Counted from the stretch's first letter, positions 1 through 6,952 are shown. The stretch is 7,130 bases of DNA from Stercoripulliclostridium_A sp964480195 (GCA_964480195.1 CAYZOJ010000069.1:1-7130), one strand, 5' to 3'. The notes: generated from the sequence alone by a model not told the origin. Translations and numbers: made by a program.

Positions 1-818
1 TGTTTTCTCAACCGGCGTTTATGGCCAAGATTGATGATGGTGAAATCTTTGTAGGTGGTGAAATGCACAAACGGAATACCGTTCCTATGCGCAATGATTT
101 TCTCGGCGCACTCTATTCCGTTCTCAACGGTCTCGCGCGACACGGGAGAAGCAAGATGGGACGCCCACATCGTATCGTAGCCCTCGAGCCTGTTTATCTT
201 TTTGAGGGACGCGCGCATTTCCTCTATTGTCGTTGCCCATTTAAGGAACATTAAGTTATTGGGATTTGCGACATCTCCCGTAAAGAGCAAGCGATCCTCT
301 TCCAAAAGGAAAGAGAGGCTCCCTTTGGTATGCCCTTTTGTTTCATAGACGGCTACGGTACGTCCGCCGAGTTCGAATTTATCACCCTCTTTTATGAAAG
401 ACAGCTCGGGCTCCTTTTTAACCTTTTCGACTTTTGCGTCGCGCCAGCGAATGACCTTAAAAAACATAAGGTATTTCATTACGCCGATGTAGAATTTACG
501 GAAGAGCACGTTGGCGTCTTTGATTATGGGCGCGTCCTTTTCCGATATATACATACGGTCGAACTGCCCTCTACCGCCGATATGATCGCAATGCGCGTGC
601 GTCGCGACAAGGTCGTAAGGTCTTCCGTCAACGAGTTTTTCGACTACGGCTTTATAGTCGCCGACACCCGTTCCGCAATCTATAAGCAATGCGCGTTCGT
701 CGCCGACGATTACGAACATAGTCGTCAAATTGTACTCGTTTATTTTGAATACGCCGGGAGCAATCTCTTCGACGGCGTACTCGTCAACTCTTTGCATTAA
801 GCTCTTGTCGATACTCAT
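1..818 (-). CDS. Metallo-beta-lactamase-fold hydrolase, C-terminus cut by the window edge
   Basis: Probable cytoplasmic binuclear-metal hydrolase of the glyoxalase II/MBL superfamily; the substrate cannot be read from sequence. 272 codons are open from ATG at 818 and no stop is reached before base 1. The signature THAHCDHIGG lies at residues 73-82, giving metal ligands H74, H76, D78 and H79. Further ligands match H163 (in GHTKGS), D182 (in FTGD) and H221 (in ASHL), so the full catalytic set is present. No signal peptide or membrane segment is seen. The start is chosen because GGAG (829-826) stands 7 nt upstream; the next Met, residue 8, has no such site. It begins 20 nt after the FTR-like gene, so it is probably the next gene of the same operon. 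Similar proteins of about 280 aa are common in Clostridia, so little may be missing. The fold is secure, the biological role unknown. Confidence 0.93.
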   Translation of the reverse strand, partial: MSIDKSLMQRVDEYAVEEIAPGVFKINEYNLTTMFVIVGDERALLIDCGTGVGDYKAVVEKLVDGRPYDLVATHAHCDHIGGRGQFDRMYISEKDAPIIKDANVLFRKFYIGVMKYLMFFKVIRWRDAKVEKVKKEPELSFIKEGDKFELGGRTVAVYETKGHTKGSLSFLLEEDRLLFTGDVANPNNLMFLKWATTIEEMRASLKKINRLEGYDTMWASHLASPVSRETVENGIECAEKIIAHRNGIPFVHFTTYKDFTIINLGHKRRLRK

Positions 819-838
819 ACCGCTTCTCCGTACTAAAA

Positions 839-1036
839 TTATTTTTCTTTATAGAATAACATACAGTGGCAATAGCCCTCGAAATCTTTGTCGGCTATCT
901 GATCGCGGAACTCCTTGCACATACACTTGGTATCGGCGTTCCTTTGGAGCCGACAAGGACAATATCCGCCCTTTGCTTTTAATCCTTCCACTATTACGCG
1001 GACAACCTCTTTATCGGGATTGACTTTGATACGCAT
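839..1036 (-). CDS. Short ferredoxin:thioredoxin reductase catalytic-chain-like Fe-S protein (65 aa)
   Basis: Small soluble protein with six cysteines in three C-x-C pairs: CPC (26-28), CMC (38-40) and CHC (56-58). This pattern, with GGYCPCR before and EGYCHC after, resembles the catalytic (beta) chain of ferredoxin:thioredoxin reductase, in which four Cys bind a [4Fe-4S] cluster and the last Cys of CPC and of CHC form the redox-active disulfide. By analogy C28 and C58 would be that pair, and C26, C38, C40 and C56 the ligands; this is inference. Known plant-type enzymes have CPC-x16-CPC-x8-CHC, whereas here it is x9 and x15, with the same total span. The protein is far shorter than plant/cyanobacterial chains (over 100 aa), and no variable subunit gene is nearby. 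ATG lies 1 nt after the mnmG stop, and its GGAGAG site (1049-1044) lies inside the end of mnmG, so translation is probably coupled. Electron donor and target are unknown. Confidence 0.85.
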   Translation of the reverse strand: MRIKVNPDKEVVRVIVEGLKAKGGYCPCRLQRNADTKCMCKEFRDQIADKDFEGYCHCMLFYKEK

Positions 1037-1037
1037 A

Positions 1038-2921
1038 CTAATTCTCTCCGTTTGTTTTGCGAGCTTCGGCTTCCGACCTTCTGAGATAAAGTATCAGCAC
1101 GGTAACGTCTGCCGGAGTAACACCGCTTATTCGCGACGCTTGCGCGAGAGTGGCGGGACGCACTGCGTTGAGCTTTTGCCTTGCCTCGAGCCTCAACCCG
1201 TCTATCTCTTCGTAATCGACGTCCGAAGGGAGCTTTTTCTCCTCCATTCGAAGCGACTCTTTTATTGCCTGCTCTTCTTTTTTGAGGTACCCTTCGTATT
1301 TATACTCGACTGCGACGAATCTAAGCGCTTCGATGTCAAAAGCCTCTAAACTCGGATCTATTTCTAAAAGCGCCTTCTCGTCAAGATGTCCGCGCCTTAA
1401 AATCTCCTCTCCGCTTACGCTCTGTTGGGGGACCGTTTCCCCGCGTTCTTCAAAAGTCTTTTTGACGATTTCCGGCTTGTAGCGCGTTTTGAGCTTTTCA
1501 CGTATTTCGGCAATTTGGGATACCTTTTTTTGATATTCGGAATACTGTTCATCGGTTACAAGTCCTATATCCCTACCCTTTTCCGTAAGGCGCATGTCGG
1601 CGTTGTCTTGCCTTAGGTGAAGTCTGTATTCCGCGCGCGACGTCATCATTCTGTACGGCTCCTCGGTGCCTTTTGTTACAAGGTCGTCTATGAGCACTCC
1701 GATATAAGCGTCGCTCCTTTTTAGTATGAACGGTTCGAGCCCGTCTATGAATCGTGAAGCGTTGATTCCCGCGATAAGCCCTTGAGCCGCCGCTTCTTCG
1801 TAGCCCGACGAACCGTTTGCCTGACCCGCCGAGAACAAGCCTTTATACCTCTTTACGGCGAGGGAAGCGTCAAGCTCCACGGGGTTAATGCAGTCGTATT
1901 CAATGGCGTAACCGTACCTTGTTATGACGGCGTTTTCGAGTCCCTTGACGGAGTGAACCATCTCTTCCTGCACGTCGAACGGGAGCGACGTCGAAAGCCC
2001 TTGTGCGTACATTTCTTTGGTATCGACGCCCTCGGGTTCGATAAATATCTGGTGGCGTTCCTTATCCTTAAAGCGTACGACTTTGGTTTCTATCGACGGA
2101 CAATATCGAGGTCCCGTTCCTGTAATCGAGCCGTTGTACATCGGCGCGCGATCGAGGTTATCGAGTATTATTTTATGGGTTTTTGCGTTCGTATAGGTAA
2201 GGTAGCATAACGCGTCGTTGGATACGGGGTTTTCCGTCATCACCGAAAACGACGGAAGCCCGACGTCGCCGTATTGCGGTTCCATCTCGGCGTAGTTTAT
2301 ACTCGACGAAAGCAGTCGCGGAGGCGTTCCCGTCTTAAATCTCCTGATGTCAAGTCCGAGAGAAGCAAGGCTATCGGTAAGCGTTTCGCTCCGCATAAAG
2401 CCCGTGGGACCGGTGTTACGCGAATATTCTCCCGTAATTATCCTACTACGGAGATATACCCCCGTTGCAAGCACGACGGCTTTTGCCGAATACTCATCGC
2501 CCATTGCGGTTTCGACTCCGCAAACCTTGCCGTCCTCTATTATTACGGACGTTACTTCGCCCTCCAAAACGCTGAGGTTCGGCGTGGTTTCGACGAGTTC
2601 TTTGGCAAGTCTGTGATACAAATTTTTATCGACTTGGGCTCTAAGGCTGTGGACGGCGGGACCGTTGCCGAGATTGAGCATTCGGGTCTGTATCGTCGCT
2701 TTGTCGGCAAGCACGCCCATAACTCCGCCGAGGGCGTCTATTTCCTTGACGAGATGACCTTTTGCCGTACCCCCGACGTTCGGGTTGCAAGCCATAAAAG
2801 CCACGGCTTCGAGCGAAAGCGAAACGATAAGCGTACGCTTGCCGAGAGTTGCAAGCGCGTGTCCCGCCTCAACGCCGGCGTGCCCGGCACCTATTACGAT
2901 TGCGTCAAAGGTTTTATCCAT
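1038..2921 (-). CDS. mnmG: tRNA uridine-5-carboxymethylaminomethyl modification enzyme MnmG (GidA)
   Basis: FAD-dependent partner of MnmE. The two form a complex that adds a (carboxymethyl)aminomethyl group to C5 of U34 in tRNAs reading split codon boxes, using methylene-THF, glycine or ammonium, and NADH. At 627 aa it is full length. Visible motifs are the dinucleotide-binding GAGHAG (11-16), ACNPNVGG (44-51) with C45, KTGTPPRL (196-203), C274 in RYCPSIETK, the FAD-contact stretch GQANGSSGYEEAAAQG (366-381), TSRAEYRLHLRQDNAD (427-442) and the C-terminal helical domain with RISGVTP (597-603). C45 and C274 correspond to the two conserved cysteines (47 and 277 in E. coli). The family usually has GQxNGT(S/T)GYEE, so the A and S here are mild variants. 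The start ATG shares its A with the mnmE stop (TAATG), and only a weak AGG precedes it, which suggests coupling to mnmE. Confidence 0.98.
   Translation of the reverse strand: MDKTFDAIVIGAGHAGVEAGHALATLGKRTLIVSLSLEAVAFMACNPNVGGTAKGHLVKEIDALGGVMGVLADKATIQTRMLNLGNGPAVHSLRAQVDKNLYHRLAKELVETTPNLSVLEGEVTSVIIEDGKVCGVETAMGDEYSAKAVVLATGVYLRSRIITGEYSRNTGPTGFMRSETLTDSLASLGLDIRRFKTGTPPRLLSSSINYAEMEPQYGDVGLPSFSVMTENPVSNDALCYLTYTNAKTHKIILDNLDRAPMYNGSITGTGPRYCPSIETKVVRFKDKERHQIFIEPEGVDTKEMYAQGLSTSLPFDVQEEMVHSVKGLENAVITRYGYAIEYDCINPVELDASLAVKRYKGLFSAGQANGSSGYEEAAAQGLIAGINASRFIDGLEPFILKRSDAYIGVLIDDLVTKGTEEPYRMMTSRAEYRLHLRQDNADMRLTEKGRDIGLVTDEQYSEYQKKVSQIAEIREKLKTRYKPEIVKKTFEERGETVPQQSVSGEEILRRGHLDEKALLEIDPSLEAFDIEALRFVAVEYKYEGYLKKEEQAIKESLRMEEKKLPSDVDYEEIDGLRLEARQKLNAVRPATLAQASRISGVTPADVTVLILYLRRSEAEARKTNGEN
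1044..1049 (-). promoter_or_regulatory. Shine-Dalgarno site of the FTR-like gene, inside the mnmG end
   Basis: GGAGAG, 7 nt upstream of the ATG at 1036. It overlaps the codons for the last residues of MnmG (Gly-Glu-Asn). This confirms that the small cysteine-rich frame is translated and decides its start. Confidence 0.8.
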
Positions 2922-4249
2922 TATTTACCTACGCAGAATTTAGAAAATATTTCGTCGACGACGCTTTCGGAAACGTCTTCGCCCGTAAGGGACGCGAGTT
3001 CGGAATACGCCTCGCGAACATCGACGGCAACACAATCGAAAGTCGATTGCCCGAGTCCCGCAAGAGCGTCGTCTATGCGGTCGATCGACGATTTAACGGC
3101 GTAAATCTGTCTTTCTCTGGTAAGAGCGGGTTGCGCCGTGCGACGCTTGAGTTCGAGTTTATTCGATATCGCTTCGCGAAGGCAGTCGATATTCTTGCGC
3201 GTTTTTGCTTCAACGACTATATCGACGCTCTTCTCGAACGTTTTTATATCGCCCTTGTTCCCGACGACGATGTGATTTTTGTGCTCGATTGAGTGATACA
3301 GGCTTTTTTCCTCGTCCGTCATTTCTTCCGAGAGGTCTGTTACGAACAACACGAGATCCGCGCCTTCTATCGCGCGCGTCGCGCGCTCGATACCTATTTT
3401 TTCAACGACGTCCGTACTCGACCGAATGCCCGCCGTGTCCGAAAGCTCTATTTTTACTCCGTCGAGTTCGATTTCACCGGATATAACGTCCCTCGTCGTC
3501 CCCGCAACGTCGGTTACTATTGCCTTGTCATCGCGAAGAAGCGCGTTCATAAGGCTGGACTTCCCGACGTTCGTAAGACCCGCAAGTACGACGGACAACC
3601 CGTCCCTCGCGACTTTTGCGTCAAGAGAAGCGCGATATAGCGATTCGAGTTCGTCTTTTGCTTTTATAAGGTATTCACGAGTGGGCGCCAACGCGTCTTC
3701 GCCGATTTCCTCGGGGTAGTCCAAAGCGCATTCGAGTTCCGCGGAAGCCGACAAAAGGCTTGCCTTGGCGCTCTCTATGCCACGGCTAACTTCACCGCTC
3801 ATAAGGCGGTAGGCTTGGTTGACGGCGGCTTCGGATGATGCCGTTATTATGTCTTGTATGCCTTCGGCTTCGGCAAGGTCAAGCTTACCGTTGAGATAGG
3901 CTCTTCTCGTGAACTCTCCGGGCTCCGCGGGACGAGCGCCCGCTTTTACGCACTCGCGCAAAATACCGTCGAGTATGACTTTTCCGCCGTGCGCCTGAAA
4001 CTCTATAACGTCCTCTCCCGTATATGATTTAGGCGCCTTGCAATACATGCAAAACGCCTTATCGGAAAATCTTTCCGTTTTGAGGGTGCCGAGATACATT
4101 TTGTAAGGCTCTACAGCTTCGCGGGTAAAGCCCTTGGCGTAAAAAAGCTTACGCGCTATATCGAACGCGCCCTCTCCGGATATTCTTATTATACCTACCG
4201 CGCACGCCTCCGACGACGGAGTGGCAAGCGCTACTATGGTTGCGCCCAT
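2921..4249 (-). CDS. mnmE: tRNA modification GTPase MnmE (TrmE)
   Basis: GTPase half of the MnmE-MnmG tRNA wobble-uridine modification complex. The order of parts is normal: an N-terminal folate-binding domain (about 1-117, with GEFTRRAYLNGKLDLAEAEG at 111-130 leading into the helical domain), then a G domain inserted in the helical domain. GTPase motifs are GLTNVGKS (224-231), GTTRD (250-254), DTAG (271-274) and NKGD (331-334). The protein ends in CVGK (439-442), the invariant C-terminal C-x-G-K whose Cys is required for modification. Length 442 aa is slightly short for the family (about 450-460) but nothing essential is missing. ATG is 2 nt downstream of the jag stop and no Shine-Dalgarno sequence is visible in the 25 nt before it, so initiation probably depends on ribosomes finishing jag. 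It is followed directly by its partner mnmG. Confidence 0.98.
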   Translation of the reverse strand: MGATIVALATPSSEACAVGIIRISGEGAFDIARKLFYAKGFTREAVEPYKMYLGTLKTERFSDKAFCMYCKAPKSYTGEDVIEFQAHGGKVILDGILRECVKAGARPAEPGEFTRRAYLNGKLDLAEAEGIQDIITASSEAAVNQAYRLMSGEVSRGIESAKASLLSASAELECALDYPEEIGEDALAPTREYLIKAKDELESLYRASLDAKVARDGLSVVLAGLTNVGKSSLMNALLRDDKAIVTDVAGTTRDVISGEIELDGVKIELSDTAGIRSSTDVVEKIGIERATRAIEGADLVLFVTDLSEEMTDEEKSLYHSIEHKNHIVVGNKGDIKTFEKSVDIVVEAKTRKNIDCLREAISNKLELKRRTAQPALTRERQIYAVKSSIDRIDDALAGLGQSTFDCVAVDVREAYSELASLTGEDVSESVVDEIFSKFCVGK

Positions 4250-4251
4250 TT

Positions 4252-5067
4252 TTAGAAAGGTCTTTTCTTTGTTACGCCGTAAGTCTTGGTCTTGGTCGCG
4301 CCCTTACGACGGAATTCCGCGCTGGTTCCGTACGTTATAGTGGGGATTTCGGTAACCCTATTGCGAGGTTTGTTACCCGGAACGTCCTCTCTCGGTATGA
4401 TTACGACGTGGCGGAATCTGCCTTCGCCCTCGGACTCGGTACGTACGTACTTATCGCCGTGGAGAGCGGTGTGGATTATTCTTCTTTCAAAGGGGTTCAT
4501 CGGCTCGAGCTCTACGCGACGACCGGACTTGTGGCATCTGTGAGCAAGACGCTCCGCAAGAGCGGTAAGAACTTCTTTACGTCTTGCACGATAGTTTTCG
4601 GCGTCGAGCGATACTCTTACGAATTCCTTGCCGGATTCGTTTGCGATCCAAAGGGTCATATATTGTATTGCGTCGAGGGTTTCTCCGCGGTAGCCTATTA
4701 CCGCGCCCGCGTCGTCCCCGCCTATGTCGACGGAAATATCTTCGCCGTCGCGAGATACGCTGACACTGCAATTAATTCCCATATTCCCTACGAGTGCCGT
4801 TACGAACGTTCTTACCCTTTCTTCGGCACGAACGAGTTCTTCTTCGGTCGGTCTGTTCGCGCGCTCCTTTTTGGGTGCCGGCTCCTCTACCACGGGAGCG
4901 GGTTCCTCTTCTTTTTCTATCGGAGTCAAGATTACGGTCGGCTTGCAGAAAAATCCACCGCGACTCTTTACGTAAACTTCGACGTCCTCTCTTTTGAGCC
5001 CGAGTTCTTTAAGTCCCGCGTTTATCGCTTCTTCGATTGTTTCCCCCTCGTAAGTATACGATTGCAT
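4252..5067 (-). CDS. jag: RNA-binding protein Jag/KhpB (Jag-N, KH and R3H domains)
   Basis: Cytoplasmic single-stranded-RNA-binding protein; homologues (Jag, KhpB, EloR) pair with KhpA and influence cell elongation and division in Gram-positives. The 271 residues show a Jag-N domain (about 1-50, EGETIEEAI at 7-15), an acidic and proline-rich linker (51-75, with two PAP motifs and EEE), a KH domain whose GYRG loop is at 125-128 (DDAGAVIGYRGETLDAIQ), an R3H domain with the R-x3-H signature at R195/H199 (ERRIIH) and RFRHVVI (217-223). The family's basic tail follows (TYGTSAEFRRKG, 245-256, to KKRPF). The gene follows yidC by 17 nt. An AGGAG site overlaps the region just after the yidC stop, about 11 nt from ATG, which is rather long spacing. 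Position between yidC and mnmE is the classical one (spoIIIJ-jag). Confidence 0.97.
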   Translation of the reverse strand: MQSYTYEGETIEEAINAGLKELGLKREDVEVYVKSRGGFFCKPTVILTPIEKEEEPAPVVEEPAPKKERANRPTEEELVRAEERVRTFVTALVGNMGINCSVSVSRDGEDISVDIGGDDAGAVIGYRGETLDAIQYMTLWIANESGKEFVRVSLDAENYRARRKEVLTALAERLAHRCHKSGRRVELEPMNPFERRIIHTALHGDKYVRTESEGEGRFRHVVIIPREDVPGNKPRNRVTEIPTITYGTSAEFRRKGATKTKTYGVTKKRPF

Positions 5068-5084
5068 CGGTTACTGTTCTCCTT

Positions 5085-6158
5085 TTATTTCTTTTTGAGA
5101 GTTACGCTCATTCTGTGGTCGCGCTCTTTTGCGTCGACTCTCTTTTGAATGATGTTCCATACGAGGTTGAGCGTAAACGTAAACAAACTGCTTATGAACA
5201 TATAGAGCGAGAACGCCGCGCTGTAGAACAGAGAGAATATACCCATGATGACAGGCATCATATATTGCATCATCTTCATCTGCGACTGTTGGGCTTTAAC
5301 CTGCTCTTCGGTCTGTCCCGCTACCTGAGGTTGTTCGGGCGACTTGATTAACTTGGAAGAGAGTATGCTGAGCGCCGCAACGAGAACGGGAAGAATAAGA
5401 TATCCGTTCCACGCTTTTTTGCCGTTATCTCTATAGTTATACTCTTCCATTATCGGCTTCATAACCTTTTCGTAGTCGGCTCTGTCGACGTCCGAAATAC
5501 CGAGCTTACCCATACCGCTACCCGCATAAGTGCTGGCGTCGGGGATAGGACTCTTCCATGTGTCGGGCATAAAGATGTTCTTGGTAAGGAAGAATCTTTC
5601 GGGCGTATAAGCGTCGAGTACCGCTTGTTCGGCTGCTTCTGTCGCCTTAGTCTGCGCGTCCGCCGAGGCGGTGCCTAAGTCTATTTCTGCTTGATAAGTA
5701 GTCGAATAGGTCGTGTCGTAAGCGTTTTTGAGGTTATCGAATACAACCGAGTTGTGGTATGTTACCGACGAGTTGAATCCCGTAAAGACTATCATAAATA
5801 CGACGAGCGTAATTATCGACGGCAAACAGGATTTGAACGGGCTGTATTTGTATTTTGCGTAAATTTCACGCTGTTTTTGCATGAGAAGTTGTTGGTCTTC
5901 TCCGCAATTCTTGGTTACCTTGTCGAGTTCGGGCTTCATAATCTCCATTTTACGCGCGTTACTGCGAGCAAGGAGCTTTTGCCATACGTCGAGCGGTGAG
6001 GTGATGAGCTTAAGGAAAAGCGTGAACAGTATAACCGTTATACCGAACGCGCCTACTACCGTATAGCTACCGCCCCAGGACAAAACCCATTTGTACAATA
6101 CGTTGTACACGAATTTGCCCATAAAATTAAGTTCTGTGGCAAGACTCATAAAGTCCAT
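5085..6158 (-). CDS. yidC: Membrane protein insertase YidC/Oxa1 family
   Basis: Inserts and folds membrane proteins, alone or with Sec. The 357 aa carry five hydrophobic segments: about 34-54, 112-128, 252-270, 299-314 and 317-337. The cytoplasmic loop after the first is the expected helical, charged hairpin (56-110, SPLDVWQ onward), and the C-terminus is basic (TLKKK). No signal peptidase II lipobox is seen at the N-terminus, unlike Bacillus SpoIIIJ. The groove arginine usually found at the end of the first core helix (as in 'VRLILLPL') is Lys here, K50 in LKLITSPL. The external loop between helices 2 and 3 (about 130-251) is long, around 120 residues, with an Ala/Thr/Asp-rich middle. The start overlaps the yidD end by 13 nt, and GAGAGG (6173-6168) stands 9 nt upstream, which favours this ATG over Met4. 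Function confident; the loop's role unknown. Confidence 0.96.
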   Translation of the reverse strand: MDFMSLATELNFMGKFVYNVLYKWVLSWGGSYTVVGAFGITVILFTLFLKLITSPLDVWQKLLARSNARKMEIMKPELDKVTKNCGEDQQLLMQKQREIYAKYKYSPFKSCLPSIITLVVFMIVFTGFNSSVTYHNSVVFDNLKNAYDTTYSTTYQAEIDLGTASADAQTKATEAAEQAVLDAYTPERFFLTKNIFMPDTWKSPIPDASTYAGSGMGKLGISDVDRADYEKVMKPIMEEYNYRDNGKKAWNGYLILPVLVAALSILSSKLIKSPEQPQVAGQTEEQVKAQQSQMKMMQYMMPVIMGIFSLFYSAAFSLYMFISSLFTFTLNLVWNIIQKRVDAKERDHRMSVTLKKK

Positions 6159-6391
6159 TTTGCGGATCCTCTCAGATTTTCTTTTACGGGGTCAAATCCC
6201 CCGCGATTAAAAGGATTACATCTTAAAATTCTGCACGCACCTTTAATAATCCCCAAAACGACGCCGTACTTATTAATGGCGTCGAGCGTGTATGCCGAAC
6301 ACGTCGGCGTAAATATGCAGTCGTTGCCGATAATCGGCGAAAGAGTCTTTTTGTATAAGACTATAAGACCACGACAAACTTTTTTACACAT
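6146..6391 (-). CDS. yidD: Membrane protein insertion efficiency factor YidD
   Basis: Small membrane-associated protein reported to aid YidC-dependent insertion. The 81 residues carry the whole family signature: YKKTLSP (13-19), CIFTPTCSAY (25-34), the GxxxG-like KYGVVLGIIKG (41-51), RILRCNPFNRGGFDPV (54-69). Conserved cysteines C25, C31 and C58 are all present. The amphipathic N-terminus (KKVCRGLIVLYKK) fits peripheral membrane binding. The reading frame overlaps the rnpA end by 8 nt (ATGTGTAA) and the yidC start by 13 nt. Only an A-rich stretch ending in G precedes ATG, so coupling to rnpA translation is likely. Family placement is secure because every motif is intact; length is normal (about 70-90 aa). 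Confidence 0.97.
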   Translation of the reverse strand: MCKKVCRGLIVLYKKTLSPIIGNDCIFTPTCSAYTLDAINKYGVVLGIIKGACRILRCNPFNRGGFDPVKENLRGSAKWTL

Positions 6392-6722
6392 CTTTTTTAA
6401 TGTGCCCGGCTCTTACGAGAAGAGATTTGAGCTCCGCGCCGATTTCGGCAAAACTCGCTTCCGCAACGGGCTCCCTCGCAACGACGACGTAATTGTATCC
6501 GCCGTCGATTAAAGGTATCAATTTTGCAAAACTTTCGTTAATCCTTCTTTTAACAAGACTTCTTACAACGCTTTTGCCCACCTTCTTGCTTACGCTTACA
6601 CCCACTTTTACACTTTTAGCAGGCACGTAAGCGAGTACCGCCAGCTTTCCGCCGACAGCCTCGCCTTTACGGTATACATATCCGAAACTGGCGTTTTTAG
6701 TCAGTCGGTAGGCTTTTTGCAT
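6384..6722 (-). CDS. rnpA: Ribonuclease P protein component RnpA
   Basis: Protein subunit of RNase P, which with the catalytic RNA (not in this window) matures tRNA 5' ends. The 112 aa match the family: RLTKNASFGYVYRKG (6-20) at the N-terminus, VGVSVSKKVGKSVVRSLVKRR (40-60) in the centre, and DGGYNYVVVAREP (73-85). The helix that normally reads R-N-R-x-K-R reads R54-S55-L56-V57-K58-R59, so the Asn and second Arg of the 'RNR' motif are replaced while the first Arg and the K-R pair remain. ATG shares its A with the rpmH stop (TAATG) and no Shine-Dalgarno lies close, so translation should be coupled to rpmH. The neighbourhood rpmH-rnpA-yidD-yidC is the standard one, which removes doubt about identity despite the altered motif. 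Confidence 0.95.
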   Translation of the reverse strand: MQKAYRLTKNASFGYVYRKGEAVGGKLAVLAYVPAKSVKVGVSVSKKVGKSVVRSLVKRRINESFAKLIPLIDGGYNYVVVAREPVAEASFAEIGAELKSLLVRAGHIKKDV

Positions 6723-6856
6723 TATGCCGAAAGTTGAGCTCTGCCCTTTCTGCGACGACGAGAAAGAACGCGTCTGCCGGCTTTAGTGCTCATTCTTTGA
6801 CGGAAACCGTGTACTTTGCTTTTTTGTCTTTTTTTGGGTTGATAGGTTCTTTTCAT
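6722..6856 (-). CDS. rpmH: Large ribosomal subunit protein bL34
   Basis: A 44-residue, strongly basic protein of the 50S subunit. It begins MKRTYQPKKRQKSKVHGF and continues FRQRMSTKAGRRVLSRRR (18-35) and RKGRAQLSA at the end, matching bL34 along its entire length. It is the first gene of the operon. ATG at 6856 has AGGAG (6868-6864) 7 nt upstream, the best Shine-Dalgarno site of the cluster, as expected for a highly expressed ribosomal protein. The TAA stop overlaps the rnpA ATG by one base. A strong promoter lies upstream with a predicted leader of about 60 nt. Family, length and context all agree. Confidence 0.98.
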   Translation of the reverse strand: MKRTYQPKKRQKSKVHGFRQRMSTKAGRRVLSRRRRKGRAQLSA

Positions 6857-6863
6857 TTTGATT

Positions 6864-6868
6864 CTCCT
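6864..6868 (-). promoter_or_regulatory. Shine-Dalgarno site of rpmH
   Basis: AGGAG, 7 nt before the rpmH ATG. It fixes the start of a gene that is too short to stand out by length alone. A small palindrome, CTATA-AA-TATAG (6878-6867), touches it, but with 5 A/U-rich pairs and a 2-nt loop it is unlikely to form a stable hairpin. Confidence 0.85.
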
Positions 6869-6923
6869 ATATTTATAGTATTTTCTAACATTTTAGCGCG
6901 CGCGTTATAAAGCACGCTCTAAG

Positions 6924-6952
6924 ATTATATCCTAATCGCCTTGTTATGTCAA
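6924..6952 (-). promoter_or_regulatory. Sigma-70/sigma-A-type promoter of the rpmH operon
   Basis: On the minus strand, TTGACA (6952-6947) is followed by exactly 17 nt and TATAAT (6929-6924): both boxes are perfect consensus at ideal spacing. Transcription would begin near 6917-6918 (a purine), giving a 5' leader of about 60 nt before rpmH. The 20 nt upstream of the -35 box are A/T-rich with a run of T's, like an UP element. It is the only strong promoter seen, so it probably drives the whole series of genes down to the left edge. The -35 box is part of the inverted repeat described at 6948-7081. Confidence 0.9.

Noticed and set aside
330..800. 156-codon open frame on the plus strand
   Set aside because: It is the complement of the MBL hydrolase, whose complete set of metal ligands shows which strand is coding.
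839..1036. Rubredoxin or a bacterial-type ferredoxin as identity of the six-Cys protein
   Set aside because: It lacks the C-x2-C-x2-C-x3-C ferredoxin and C-x2-C rubredoxin patterns; three C-x-C pairs ending in CHC fit the FTR catalytic chain better.
2274..3104. 276-codon open frame on the plus strand
   Set aside because: It is antisense to mnmG and the end of mnmE, both certain genes, and has no domain or ribosome binding site worth noting.
4240..5148. 302-codon open frame on the plus strand
   Set aside because: It lies wholly antisense to jag and the end of yidC, has no recognisable motif, and its Phe/Tyr/Arg-rich composition is what the complement of these codons produces.
6866..6910. Second promoter using TATAAC (6909-6904) or TATAAA (6877-6872) on the minus strand
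   Set aside because: Neither has a plausible -35 box at 16-18 nt (GGATAT and CGCGCT respectively), and the upstream promoter is perfect.
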